Below are positions 44,662 through 54,400 of a stretch of DNA of 64,000 bases, piece by piece (positions within the stretch are counted from its first letter, which is position 1; each line of letters opens with the position of its first letter). Below the pieces are notes generated by a model. The model had not been told where the DNA came from and did not search any database. It saw only the letters and a list, made by a program, of their open reading frames with translations. The position numbers and the translations under genes are program-made. This stretch comes from G963676095 sp963676095 (lineage in GTDB: Bacteria; Bacteroidota; Bacteroidia; Bacteroidales; Prolixibacteraceae). The stretch is from assembly GCA_963676095.1 (NCBI GenBank), contig OY781040.1, positions 186,001 to 250,000 on the forward strand, read 5' to 3'.

Positions 44662-45669
44662 TTATTTCGTTTTAGAATGTTTTTCAGAGAGGTAACGTTC
44701 TGCATCAATTGCGGCCATACACCCTGAACCTGCAGCAGTAACAGCCTGCCTGTAAACCGGGTCCTGGACGTCACCGCATGCAAAAACTCCGGGAACATTT
44801 GTCTTTGATGTACCAGGAATAGTTTTTATATATCCGACTTCATCCATATCCAGATAGTCCGCAACAAAATCAGAATTCGGTTTATGCCCTATAGCCAAAA
44901 AGAAACCGTCGATCTTAATCGTTACCTCTTCCTCTCCTGCCTCTCCCTTATTCTTCACAAGTACGGCACCCTCGACCACGCCATTTCCAAACAGGCTTTT
45001 TGTCTGATGCTTCCAAAGAACCTCTACATTCGGCACTTTCATAACACGATCAGCCATTACTTTCGAAGCACGTAATTTGTCACGGCGCACGATCAAATAA
45101 ACTTTTCTTGCCAAACCTGCAAGGTACATAGCCTCTTCGGCAGCAGTATCTCCCCCTCCGACAACAGCTACATCTTTTCCCCGGTAGAAGAAGCCATCAC
45201 ACGTAGCACAGGCAGAAACCCCTCCTCCTGCATATTTCTTTTCGTCTTCGAGCCCAAGGTATTTTGCAGACGCCCCGGTAGCGATGATTACCGATTCTGC
45301 CTCAATTAATTTTTTGCCGTCAATCCATACCTGATGGACTTCGCCCGAAAAATCGACCCTGGTTGCAAGACCAAAACGGACATCCGTACCAAAACGTTCA
45401 GCCTGCTTTCTCAGGTCTTCCATCATTACCGGTCCGGTAATTCCTTCAGGATACCCAGGAAAATTTTCGACTTCGGTAGTAGTCGTCAACTGTCCGCCCG
45501 GCTGAAGGCCTTCGTACATCACCGGGCTTAAATTCGCCCTTGCGGCATAAATTGCTGCTGTATATCCGGCCGGGCCGGAACCTATTATCAGGCATTTTAC
45601 CCTTTCGGTCCCATCCATAGGTCCCGTATTCTTCTCTTCTTTTCCCTGAAGATCCAATGATTTAAACAT
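44662..45669 (-). CDS. trxB: Thioredoxin-disulfide reductase
   Basis: A 335-residue FAD/NADPH enzyme that keeps thioredoxin reduced. It shows the FAD dinucleotide fold IIGSGPAGYTAA (~28-39), the redox-active CATC at 154-157, the NADPH fold VVGGGDTAAEEA (~167-178), and the C-terminal FAD motif VFACGDVQD. The N-terminal ~20 residues before ERVKCLIIGSG are extra; an internal Met at 18 is an alternative start. It can supply reduced thioredoxin to the BCP peroxidase encoded elsewhere in the window. Single gene. Confidence 0.96.
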   Translation of the reverse strand: MFKSLDLQGKEEKNTGPMDGTERVKCLIIGSGPAGYTAAIYAARANLSPVMYEGLQPGGQLTTTTEVENFPGYPEGITGPVMMEDLRKQAERFGTDVRFGLATRVDFSGEVHQVWIDGKKLIEAESVIIATGASAKYLGLEDEKKYAGGGVSACATCDGFFYRGKDVAVVGGGDTAAEEAMYLAGLARKVYLIVRRDKLRASKVMADRVMKVPNVEVLWKHQTKSLFGNGVVEGAVLVKNKGEAGEEEVTIKIDGFFLAIGHKPNSDFVADYLDMDEVGYIKTIPGTSKTNVPGVFACGDVQDPVYRQAVTAAGSGCMAAIDAERYLSEKHSKTK

Positions 45670-45808
45670 GACTATATTCTTTTAATTTTTTTCTACCTAC
45701 AAAATTACATAACCTGAAGTCAAAAGCAATATTTACTCCATCAATAATAATTAAGATCCAATAGAGTAAACCTATCGGGAAAATAACTATTCAATTTTGA
45801 AAATAAAT

Positions 45809-45839
45809 TTTGCAGAAATAGAACGTTTATATACTTTTG
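45809..45839 (+). promoter_or_regulatory. Consensus promoter of tRNA-Pro
   Basis: TTTG (45809-45812), a 19-bp spacer and TACTTTTG (45832-45839) match the Bacteroidota consensus fully. Initiation is expected near 45846, 8 nt before the tRNA. Confidence 0.88.
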
Positions 45840-45853
45840 TGCTCGCAAAATCA

Positions 45854-45928
45854 CGGGATGTAGCTCAGTCCGGTTAGAGTACGCGTCTGGGGGGCGCGGG
45901 GTCGCTGGTCCGAATCCAGTCATCCCGA
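45854..45928 (+). tRNA. tRNA-Pro (anticodon GGG)
   Basis: A 75-nt cloverleaf. Acceptor CGGGATG pairs with CATCCCG, keeping the C1-G72 pair typical of tRNA-Pro and discriminator A73. The D arm is GCTC/GAGT, the anticodon stem CGCGT/GCGCG encloses loop CTGGGGG with anticodon GGG, and the T arm is GCTGG/CCAGT with loop TCCGAAT. CCA is not encoded. The T loop begins TC rather than TT. Confidence 0.93.
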
Positions 45929-45936
45929 CTGAAACA

Positions 45937-45959
45937 AAAGGCTGAAAATCAGCTTTTTA
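45937..45959 (+). terminator. First terminator after tRNA-Pro
   Basis: GGCTGA-aaa-TCAGCTTTTT: a short hairpin followed by five T. Its stem is short, so it may be backed by the second terminator. Confidence 0.55.
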
Positions 45960-45967
45960 AAAGAAAT

Positions 45968-46006
45968 AAGCGAGTTGGTACAAGTCTGTTCCAAGTCGCT
46001 TTTTTG
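45968..46006 (+). terminator. Second terminator after tRNA-Pro
   Basis: AAGCGAGTTGG pairs with CCAAGTCGCTT (one mismatch) around a 12-nt loop, followed by a run of T. Confidence 0.8.
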
Positions 46007-46159
46007 TTTCAAAACACACTAATTTACCCCTAATAATGACATTTTGATAGGGTGTAGATTTGAAATATACTTGAAATTATTTGAAGTGATTGCGCGGGCT
46101 TGGTTTTGTTTAACAATAAAACAAAGTAACCTATCATACTCCAATAAGGTGGATCACTA

Positions 46160-46798
46160 TTATTTAGTATCACTTATCTCGTCTATATACTGTTGCAATG
46201 CATCCATATACCTGCCGACATGAACACCATCCATCAATGCATGATTGACTTGAATAGAAAATGGCAGCAATACCTTCTCTCCTATTTTATAATACCTTCC
46301 CCAAGAAATTCGTGGTACAGAATCGTCTCTCTTTAGTGAAATTGTATGGGATAAATGTGTAAAAGAAATCCAGGGGATACAGGTAATATAAATCAGATCA
46401 TCCCTGCCAATCAATTCTTCTCCGCTGAAATAATCTTTTTGACTTTGACTGGCGTTCTGAGCCACTTTTACAAATTCCAAAATATCGTCTTGAAAATCCA
46501 AGGTTACAAACTTAAATAAATCATCATCATTATCCATATCAGTGAAAGAAGGATGTATTTTATCATGAAGTACGACTTTGCCTTCTCTTATACGATACTT
46601 AAACGCATCAAATTCATTAGTAATTTTGGTAACAGCATAGATCATTGAATAATAAAATGATATCTGTTTACTTTTTGTGAACGCAAGAAAATTTGAGACA
46701 TCCAGGTCCATACAAATGTTGAACTGAGGATAATCCATCCTGTAAAAAAAGGTGAAATGTTCTTTCCTTTTCCAATTCTTAAGGTCTATAAATTTCAT
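46160..46798 (-). CDS. CAT-family acetyltransferase-like protein
   Basis: A 212-residue protein of the chloramphenicol acetyltransferase fold. It begins FIDLKNWKRKEHFTFF as in the family, has the YYSMIYAVTK helix and FRIREGK-like strand, and ends with QVNHALMDGVHVG. The catalytic His186 and structural Asp190 of the HHxxxDG motif are kept, though the first His is Asn. Length (212) is that of true CATs. Many such chromosomal relatives do not act on chloramphenicol, so resistance is not claimed. It lies just downstream of the tRNA, convergent with it. Confidence 0.85.
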   Translation of the reverse strand: MKFIDLKNWKRKEHFTFFYRMDYPQFNICMDLDVSNFLAFTKSKQISFYYSMIYAVTKITNEFDAFKYRIREGKVVLHDKIHPSFTDMDNDDDLFKFVTLDFQDDILEFVKVAQNASQSQKDYFSGEELIGRDDLIYITCIPWISFTHLSHTISLKRDDSVPRISWGRYYKIGEKVLLPFSIQVNHALMDGVHVGRYMDALQQYIDEISDTK

Positions 46799-46963
46799 AT
46801 TGATACTCTATTTGATTTTTCCATTATCTGAAAGAATATGCTTCCTTTAACCAGCACTTTCCAGTCAATTTTCCACAGGATCCAGGAATGATCGCCCCTG
46901 CATATTTAAGTTCGTTCATCATTTTATCTCTTGCTCTCTTTTATCTGAACTCCAAAGCCGCAT

Positions 46964-47815
46964 TTATTTTTTCGGGTTGAGATGACTTTTAAATGCCTTA
47001 TCAACAATAGGATTTACAAGAAAGGGAGGCAAATTTAATTTTGCAACAGCCAACTTACAATTCTCCAGAGAATTCGAATCGTCCAACCGGTAACAATCTT
47101 TCACAACCAGATCGATCTTCTTCATATAGGTTTCGCCCTCCTCAATTATAGTCCGGATCTCATCCTTACTCCTTAGCGGAGGCGTCCATGAAGTTAATAA
47201 CAGATTATAATCATTGTTATTCTTGATCTCCTTTAGCGATAGCATTAATTCAATAAAATTATCATAATTGGGAATATCGTTCTTTAGGGGAATGGAATCA
47301 GCCGTAAACAAAATATTATCTTCAATAAAATGTATATTTAAAGAACCTTTGGAATGGCCTGAAGATTTTATAAATTTTAATGTCAATCCATCTTCTATTC
47401 TAATGTTATTGTTACCCTCGATAAATTCATCAATCTTTACTGGTTTATCGACCAGGTTAAAAAAGCCGGGAACAGGCCGTTCTTTTGCCTGAACCCCAAT
47501 ATTTTCAATCCACTCCTGTTCACGCCTATGGGCAATTATTCTGCAATTAGTCAGTTCTTTGATTGCAGCAGCACTTCCGATATGGTCAGGATGCGCATGA
47601 GATAAAATGACAGTTTCAATCTCTGAATAATCACGTCCTTGCTCCTTCAGGTATTCAAATATTAAATCTTCACTTCCTTTTACTCCCGTATCGATTAAAG
47701 TAACCTTATCTCCAAGGATCATAATAATATTTACAAACCTTGGAATTATTTTATCGGGGCCAAGTGTAACTTTAAAATCAATCTGTAATAAATGTATCTT
47801 ATCTGTAAGTTTCAT
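46964..47815 (-). CDS. MBL-fold metallo-hydrolase
   Basis: A 283-residue protein of the metallo-beta-lactamase fold. The zinc motif is SHAHPDHIGSA with His73, His75, Asp77, His78; IDTGVKGSED precedes it, SSGHSKGSLNIH gives the next His, and LFTADSIP carries the bridging Asp. Substrate not predictable. It is upstream of the CAT-like gene on the same strand with 165 nt between, containing no clear gene. Confidence 0.85.
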   Translation of the reverse strand: MKLTDKIHLLQIDFKVTLGPDKIIPRFVNIIMILGDKVTLIDTGVKGSEDLIFEYLKEQGRDYSEIETVILSHAHPDHIGSAAAIKELTNCRIIAHRREQEWIENIGVQAKERPVPGFFNLVDKPVKIDEFIEGNNNIRIEDGLTLKFIKSSGHSKGSLNIHFIEDNILFTADSIPLKNDIPNYDNFIELMLSLKEIKNNNDYNLLLTSWTPPLRSKDEIRTIIEEGETYMKKIDLVVKDCYRLDDSNSLENCKLAVAKLNLPPFLVNPIVDKAFKSHLNPKK

Positions 47816-47942
47816 TCAAAAAAATCGGTTAATTAATTATACTCCTGCACATAATTATAAATCATTCTCAATTGCGGTATGGAGTTCTTCGTTACCAGTC
47901 AGCCAAATATAAATTCATATATCAACACTTTTTTTCAGTATT

Positions 47943-48081
47943 TCAGAAACCGGGCAACTTCCCTTCCATGATTTTATCCCGGCTTATCAGCATACAATCC
48001 AAAATTTCCCTATGATGCTCCTTCCCGCGAAGAATCAACGGTTCTACCACTTTCCACAGAGCATAAAAATAGTCATTTGGT
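47943..48081 (-). pseudogene. Fragment of an unidentified gene
   Basis: On the minus strand a 45-codon open stretch without a start codon, preceded by an in-frame stop, reads NDYFYALWKVVEPLILRG then KEHHREILDCMLISRDK and ends LPGF-stop. The EHHREIL(D) pattern recalls the C-terminal helices of FadR/FCD regulators, which often neighbour sugar-acid genes such as those next door. It looks like the tail of a decayed gene. The remaining ~240 bp of this intergenic region show no gene. Confidence 0.3.
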
Positions 48082-48125
48082 TATATTATTTTGCCAAATA
48101 GTTCTTCTTTTTGTTCTTCATCCCC

Positions 48126-48172
48126 GGAAAATAAAAAAGAGCCCCTTCTCTCAACAAAGAGAAAGGTCCCTT
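48126..48172 (-). terminator. Terminator of the dehydratase/SDR operon
   Basis: On the minus strand GGGACCTTTCTC pairs with GAGAAGGGGCTC (two wobbles, one mismatch), followed by six U. It starts ~20 nt after the SDR stop codon. Confidence 0.8.
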
Positions 48173-48192
48173 AAGCAAGTTATCAGATTAAA

Positions 48193-48960
48193 TTAAAAGC
48201 CATAGGCCAGGGCGCCTCCATCAACACTAAAATCCTGTCCGGTGATATACGAAGCAGCAGGCGAAGCAAGGAAACAAATAATTGGAGACAACTCAGTAGG
48301 ATTCCCGAACCGATGTAGAGGCATCCGTCCGATTATTCTAACCTTACGATCTTTATCCATAACCTGCTGGCTCATTTGCGAGGGGAACCAACCGGGAGAC
48401 ACAGAATTGACCAAGATATTGTCAGCGCTCCATTCAATGGCCAATCCCCTGGTGATGCCTAATACTGCGGCCTTACTGGATGAATACGGAACAACTTCAG
48501 AGAATCCAAGATATGAGGCCATAGATGAAATATTTATAATGCGTCCGATATGCCCAGATTTCTTTAAAAAAGGGAATGCATACCGGCAACAATTAAAAAC
48601 GCCGGTAACATTTACTTTATGAATAGCTTCCCATTCTTCTGTGGTAAGCTCTTCTGCTCTTTTACGTATGGTGATCCCTGCATTATTTACCAAAACATCA
48701 ATTCCTCCGGCATTCCCGATCTCGTTGATTTTTTCGCGTATACTTTCTTCTGAAATGACATCAACAACACCCGAAATCACATTGGAAGGAATAACCTCTT
48801 CTTTTTCTACTTTTGGTTTTCCGGAACGGCTCAGTGCAAACACGGTGGCTCCACAATTTGCCAAAAGGACAGCCTGGTTCAACCCCAGGCCAGATGAAGC
48901 CCCGGTGACGATAATACGCAATCCTTCGAGCGAATACAACTTTTTTAGGATGTCCATCAT
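48193..48960 (-). CDS. SDR family oxidoreductase
   Basis: A 255-residue short-chain dehydrogenase. Cofactor motif TGASSGLG (19-26), VNNAG (91-95), catalytic Ser145/146, Tyr159 and Lys163 (PYSSSK), and the C-terminal YITGQDFSVDGG. It most resembles the gluconate 5-dehydrogenase / 2-deoxygluconate dehydrogenase group. Its ATG overlaps the stop of the enolase-superfamily gene upstream (ATGA), so the two act together, probably in catabolism of an aldonic or deoxy-ketoacid sugar. The exact substrate is not predicted. Confidence 0.9.
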   Translation of the reverse strand: MMDILKKLYSLEGLRIIVTGASSGLGLNQAVLLANCGATVFALSRSGKPKVEKEEVIPSNVISGVVDVISEESIREKINEIGNAGGIDVLVNNAGITIRKRAEELTTEEWEAIHKVNVTGVFNCCRYAFPFLKKSGHIGRIINISSMASYLGFSEVVPYSSSKAAVLGITRGLAIEWSADNILVNSVSPGWFPSQMSQQVMDKDRKVRIIGRMPLHRFGNPTELSPIICFLASPAASYITGQDFSVDGGALAYGF

Positions 48961-50030
48961 ATCCGGGTCAAAAATGAATCTTTAAAGCCAAAACCCCACC
49001 CGGGGCGATCGTGCGGAATCGCAACCCCGTTTTTAATCTCAAGCGGGTGGTCGATCAGCGGATTAATCCAGTCAAAAGACTCGGCCCCTGCGCCATTCTG
49101 AATTGTGCACAATAAAGGGATATCATAATCCTTATAGTAATGTGGAAGCACTGAAATGTTAAAACTTCCGGCAAGGGCAGCACTGTTCCGCCAAGACTCG
49201 ACGCCTCCCAACCGGAGAATGTCGGGTTGCCATATATCTAAGGCATTTCGTGTTAAGAGCTCCCTCAATGGTATGGTTGAATATTCCCGTTCTCCCATAG
49301 CAAGTGAAATGCCAGCCTGGGTCCGCAACAACCGATATCCGTCATAATCAAAATGATCAATAGGTTCCTCAAACCAACTGATATTAATTTCACGGGCTGC
49401 ACGAGCGAGGATCATAGCCGATGGAACATCCATTCCCTGGTTGGCATCCATCATTATATTAATATCTCCTCCTACGGCATCTCGAACCTGCCTCAACCGT
49501 TCAAGATCCTCTCTCCAGTCTGGCTTTCCGACTTTAATCTTTACTGCACGGAAACCACGCCTTTTGTAAGCTGATACCTCATTAATCAACTCTTCAGTCG
49601 AATAGGACAACCAACCTCCACTCCCGTAAATGGGGATTTCTCGACGGGCTCCTCCCAGAACTTTCCACACAGGTTGCCCCAAAATTTTACACCATGCATC
49701 CCACATTGCAATATTACAGGCAGCCTGTGCCCACCGGTTTACCCCTTCGAGGCCGAAGTACTCGTTTGAGCGGTTTATCTTTTCGAATACGTTTACCGTA
49801 TCGAAAACATTCTCACCGATAAGCATTTCTCCTGCATCATGCATCGCTCCGGCAATAGCTCCCGGACTATACTGAAAACTTAAGAGATACGATTCGCCGA
49901 CTATTCCGGAAGAGGTCTGAATGCGTAAAACAATAAAGGAAATCTCATGAAGGGTGTGGGTCGCATCAGCAATAGGCTTATCCAACCTGGCTTCTGCTTT
50001 AAAAACCGAATAACATTTAATTTGAGTCAT
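48957..50030 (-). CDS. Enolase-superfamily dehydratase (mandelate racemase/MLE subgroup)
   Basis: A 357-residue TIM-barrel enzyme. The general-base motif is VKIKVGK (Lys164-x-Lys166), metal ligands are expected at Asp195 (MMDANQ), Glu221 (WFEEP) and Glu247 (MGERE), and the Asp270...His297 dyad is in IWQPDILRLGG and VLPHYYKD. Both acid/base sets are therefore intact. Such enzymes dehydrate sugar acids to 2-keto-3-deoxy acids; the linked SDR would process a product or precursor. Substrate open (fuconate, galactonate, others). First gene of a two-gene operon. Confidence 0.9.
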   Translation of the reverse strand: MTQIKCYSVFKAEARLDKPIADATHTLHEISFIVLRIQTSSGIVGESYLLSFQYSPGAIAGAMHDAGEMLIGENVFDTVNVFEKINRSNEYFGLEGVNRWAQAACNIAMWDAWCKILGQPVWKVLGGARREIPIYGSGGWLSYSTEELINEVSAYKRRGFRAVKIKVGKPDWREDLERLRQVRDAVGGDINIMMDANQGMDVPSAMILARAAREINISWFEEPIDHFDYDGYRLLRTQAGISLAMGEREYSTIPLRELLTRNALDIWQPDILRLGGVESWRNSAALAGSFNISVLPHYYKDYDIPLLCTIQNGAGAESFDWINPLIDHPLEIKNGVAIPHDRPGWGFGFKDSFLTRI

Positions 50031-50127
50031 CTTGTACAGTCAGTTTAGATTTATTAAGTGCAGAATTAATAGATAGTAGGGAAACAGCAATAAGTAGTAC
50101 TGCATGCAATTAATCTTTTAGTCTTAT

Positions 50128-51243
50128 TTAATTCGTAAAGTAAATTTTCGCAATTTTATCAATAATCAATTCAGGAAAACAGCCTGATAAATTAGTCAGC
50201 AAGACAATTGCAATATCATCGTCCGGGTAAATCATAAATGCTGCCCTCCCTCCTCCGATCGGTGCGACAGCCCGATGCCTGCTTCTTTCCACAACAGGCC
50301 AGCCCAATCCATATCCGTTTAAAATACCACCAAAACCGTCCATCTTCCCATCATTAAGAAGTACTGGACTCCACATTGTCTTGATGCTTTTCTTTTCCTT
50401 TAGAAGTTGATTATCCATCAATGCAAGTATCCAATACCCAATATCCTCAGCAGTACTAAACATGCCGGCATCTGCCCTGAAGATCTTTGGAAAATTTTCG
50501 TAAACCTCCAGTAATTGATCCTCCTTAATGTATTCGCCCATGTTTTTGTCCTGGAAATAATAGGAATAAGTCGGAGCTTTACCCTTTACCACATCAAATG
50601 AGTTTCCGAACAGAGTCCTTTTCATCCCTACCTTGTTCAATTGATATTTTTGTATAAATTGTTCAAAAGGGAGTTGTCCATATTTCTCTATTATCTTCTG
50701 TAATAAAAGATAATTTGTTGCATTATAGCTAAATTTTTCTCCTGGTTGAAACGGCACAGGCAAAGTTTGAACCACCTTCCAGGCCGTGTCTTCCCCCTTG
50801 TTCCCGACCAATCCACTGGTGAAATCATCTTCAATATCCGGAAGACCTGAAATATGCCCGAGCAATTGACTGACAGATACCTGCTTCCAGCTTTCTGGCA
50901 AGCTGTCCAGATAAGCAGAAACAGGCTTTTCAATTTCAATTTTCCCCTCTTCTACAAGTTGCATAATCGCTGTTCCTGTAAAAACTTTAGCAATTGAATT
51001 AATGGAAAATATCGTATTCCTGGTAGCCGGGACCGAGAACGGGACATTGGCGACACCCATAGCTTCAGATAAAACGATCTTACTGTGATCGATGACAACA
51101 AGCTGAAGTCCTGGAATCTTCTGCTTCTCCATTTCCTCTCTTAAAAGCTTATTTACCTTTTCGGCAGAAGTCTGTCCGTACGAAGCTTTTCCAAATAACA
51201 AAAGAAAACAACATATTATCGTCCATAAATTTTGTTTTCTCAC
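50128..51243 (-). CDS. Serine hydrolase (class C beta-lactamase / PBP-like fold)
   Basis: A 371-residue exported protein with a signal peptide (WTIICCFLLLFGKASYG). The SxxK motif is SIAK in FSINSIAKVFTGTAI. The usual Tyr motif appears as FSYNATNYLLL, and the third motif region reads APIGGGRAAF instead of HxG. Proteins of this type are often D-aminopeptidases, esterases or of unknown use rather than antibiotic-inactivating enzymes. It is a single gene between the dehydratase operon and GH92. Confidence 0.85.
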   Translation of the reverse strand: MRKQNLWTIICCFLLLFGKASYGQTSAEKVNKLLREEMEKQKIPGLQLVVIDHSKIVLSEAMGVANVPFSVPATRNTIFSINSIAKVFTGTAIMQLVEEGKIEIEKPVSAYLDSLPESWKQVSVSQLLGHISGLPDIEDDFTSGLVGNKGEDTAWKVVQTLPVPFQPGEKFSYNATNYLLLQKIIEKYGQLPFEQFIQKYQLNKVGMKRTLFGNSFDVVKGKAPTYSYYFQDKNMGEYIKEDQLLEVYENFPKIFRADAGMFSTAEDIGYWILALMDNQLLKEKKSIKTMWSPVLLNDGKMDGFGGILNGYGLGWPVVERSRHRAVAPIGGGRAAFMIYPDDDIAIVLLTNLSGCFPELIIDKIAKIYFTN

Positions 51244-51374
51244 AGCTTATTCTGTTAATGTTATACAATAATTATTATTCCTGTTCATATAAATTAAAAC
51301 ATTCCCTTAGAATTATTCAAACAGAATAGAAAGAGGTAAAGTTTCTTTTAAGGTAAAAAATACCAGAAAAACAT

Positions 51375-51413
51375 AAAAAAAGGGGTTGGTCACACCTGTT
51401 ATGACTGGTCCCT
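51375..51413 (-). terminator. Terminator after GH92
   Basis: On the minus strand GGGACCAGTCA faces TGACCAACCCC with an internal loop, followed by seven U. It is ~60 nt after the GH92 stop codon. The stem is interrupted but the U-run is strong. Confidence 0.6.
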
Positions 51414-51473
51414 TACATATAAATAAACAGAAAACCTGATTTGCCTCTCATGTATCGAATCATTTTCTCAACA

Positions 51474-54400
51474 CTAATACTGCACTCCCCAGTTAAGATT
51501 GGGGTTAGGCCCCATTTGCAGTTCCAGTTTTCCACCTTTTAACAATTCGCTGGCCGGAAATTTAAAATCAGTCAACAACTTCCCGTTTAATTTTGCAGAC
51601 TGGACATATTTATTCAGTCGGGAAGCATTAGCAGCTACGATTGTGAACTTATCACCTCGGCCGAACCTGTTTCCCAAATTAATTTCCACTTCAGGATAAA
51701 GCGGACTGGCTATTTCATATTCAGGATTTACCTTACAACCGCCATCTGTTTGGAACAAACCAAGAGATGCCATTATAAACCAGGCACTCATCTGTCCCTG
51801 ATCTTCATCGCCCAGATATGCGTTCGCCAAACCATACCCATAATAACGATCGATGATCGAACGGCTCCATTTTTGGGTAAGCCAGGGTTTGCCGAGCCAA
51901 TTGAAAAGAAAAGCGAAATGCATGGATTGTTGGTTCCCCTGTATTACCGGGTAATCCCAATACTGATCGTTAGGTGCATTGTATCTCCACTTATAGCTTT
52001 CTTCAAACCCCCATTCTAAACGTTCCAAAAGACGTTTACGTCCAACGATGTTTGCGAGTTCTGGTATATTTTGCGGTACAAAACAGGTAAGCTGCCAGGC
52101 ATTTCCTTCAACATAATGGAAATTTGCCCCGGAGCGAAACGGATCAAAATCGGGGTCCCAGGTTCCGTCAGCCTTCTTCAGGCGGGCATAACCGCTTTCA
52201 GGATCGATCACATTTCTCCACCACTTTCCTCTTTCGGCAAACAACCGGTAATCATTTCCTTTTCCCAGCGCTTTAGCCATTTGGGAGACGGTCCAGTCAT
52301 CAAATGAGTATTCCAGCGAATTGGAAAACCGGCCTTCGTCCATCGGGACATAATGATGCTTCATGTAGGGAACTAAATCTCGGTTACCGGCAAATCCTCC
52401 GGCGACAGCCTTACCCGGGGATGTCTGCATCTTTTTCATCGCCCGGAAAGCCTTTTCCGCATCAAAATTACGGATCCCCATCTGATATGCCCCGACAATC
52501 AGCGGTATTTCATGTTCTGCGACCATCACCGGGATATATTCCATTCCGGCAGGGCCCTTTGCCAGCCATCCGTTCGCGTCGTACATCGCCAGTTCTGAGT
52601 TTACCCAACGATTACTCCATTCAGGTGCTACTAAATTCCAAATCTGGTTGAGGTTCCAGAATGTATTCCAGAACGCATCGCAGCCAAGTGCCTGCTGATC
52701 CTTGTCCTTCAGGTGCTGCACCTGTTCATTTGCGTCGACCCAACTGCCATCAACATCGCTGTAGGTATTCCTGCTGCAAAAGCTATGATAGAGGTTCGTG
52801 TAGAAGCGGATCTTTTCTCGCCTGTCGTCACATTGAATGGCGATCCTGCCTAACAGGCTGTCCCAGCTTTGCCTGTTAAAGGCCACGATTTTTTCGAAAT
52901 TCCAGCCGAAAGGCCTGGCAATTTCCTGCTGAAGGTTCTTGTTGGCATTTTCAGTACTAACGTACGAAATAGATGTTCTCATTTGTATCACCCGGTCTTC
53001 CCCTGTATCAAACTCAACATACATCCCTGCATCTTTGGAATTTCTGACAAAAAGCCCTGAGGTATCTTTCTCCACTCCTTTTTCTGTCCACACGCCTGTA
53101 TGAATGATAGGCTTATCGAATTCGGCAACAAAGTGAACAGTATATTCCTGCGTTATTCCTCCCTCCCAGGCATTGGGCGTATGTTGCTTGCTGTACCCCT
53201 CTACTTTAAAGTCATTCACCCGGGTTATTTTTACCTCATCCAGTAAGTAGCCGTACTCGGAAGGGAATTTCAGGTCAAGCAATACCCTCGCCTTTTTCCC
53301 TTCAGGAAAGGTATAACGCTGAAAACCGCATCGGGTTGTTGCTGTAAGTTCTGCCCATACATCATAATCGGTCAGATGCACCCGGTAATAACCAAGCGAT
53401 GCGTTTTCTGTCATCTTATCAATACGGGAACGGTACCCACTTCTTGGTTCCGACTGATCTCCGACCTCTGTAACCAAAGGGCCGGTTACCGGCATGGTCA
53501 GCAAGCCGGAAAGGGTCCACTCGTGAATGTGGCTAAAGCCGCCGATACTCTCAAATATGGGGTCATAACCGGCCTGCCATCCGCTGTTTTGATTGTCCGG
53601 ACTCAGCTTCACCATGCTGAAGGGCATCCAGGGCCCTGGTGCAATCATCCAGCGGGAATGAGCCGTTCCCATCATTGTATTGACATATCCAGAAGGAGTT
53701 ATCAGCCTAGAGGGAATCCGGACAACCTTTCCTTTTTCCCGGATCTTCCCGTCAATCAAAATTTTATATTCACTTTCTCGTTTCTTTTCTATGGCAGGCA
53801 TTGGCGCCTCAAAGACATACCGTCCGGTCTCAACAGTTTCTGTAAAAATCTTTTCCCCATCCAGCAACACATCCAGACGCGGTGTGCCTTTAACCTGTTC
53901 GACATCGACCAGTAAAGGTTGTGCATTGACCTTGTCTGTCCTGATTTCATAATCAGCAGGTTTCACTCCACGGATAAACACAGATTGTTTTTTCTGTAAC
54001 CGGGCGGACGAAGGCCCCTCCAGTCGGATTTGGTCAAATTGTAACCAGGAGCCTTGCAAACTTGTCAGGGTTATTTCATTACCTCCGGGACGGATCAGCC
54101 CCGGATCCAGATTAACTGAGATAAACTTCTCTTTTCCTGTACCTGACGAGTCGGGGAAAGAAGAAGAATTACTTCCGGCCTCAAGCTGATACTTCCACGG
54201 CTTACCGTTGACCGTAATCTTAAACAGGGGCGGATCCTCCGCGCTACAGTCAAACAAATCAACAATAAGCTTCCAGTTTGCGGAGGCCGGTGCTCTTTTC
54301 AATTCGAACAAAATATTAAGCACATGAGAGCGCCAGCCTGCCGTACCAGACGTCCCGCCCCAGGAATCCCTGGGACCGGGTAAAACATAAGGCCAATCTA

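Noticed and set aside
46160..46798. Chloramphenicol resistance gene
   Set aside because: Fold and catalytic His are present, but the HHxxxDG motif is changed to NHxxxDG and no mobile or resistance context was seen, so resistance cannot be claimed.
46826..46924. Short minus-strand ORF between the MBL and CAT-like genes
   Set aside because: A purine-rich stretch precedes an ATG pair, but only ~33 codons are open and nothing is recognisable in the product.
53376..53952. Long open frames on the plus strand opposite GH92
   Set aside because: They are antisense to strong GH92 motifs and have no coherent domains.
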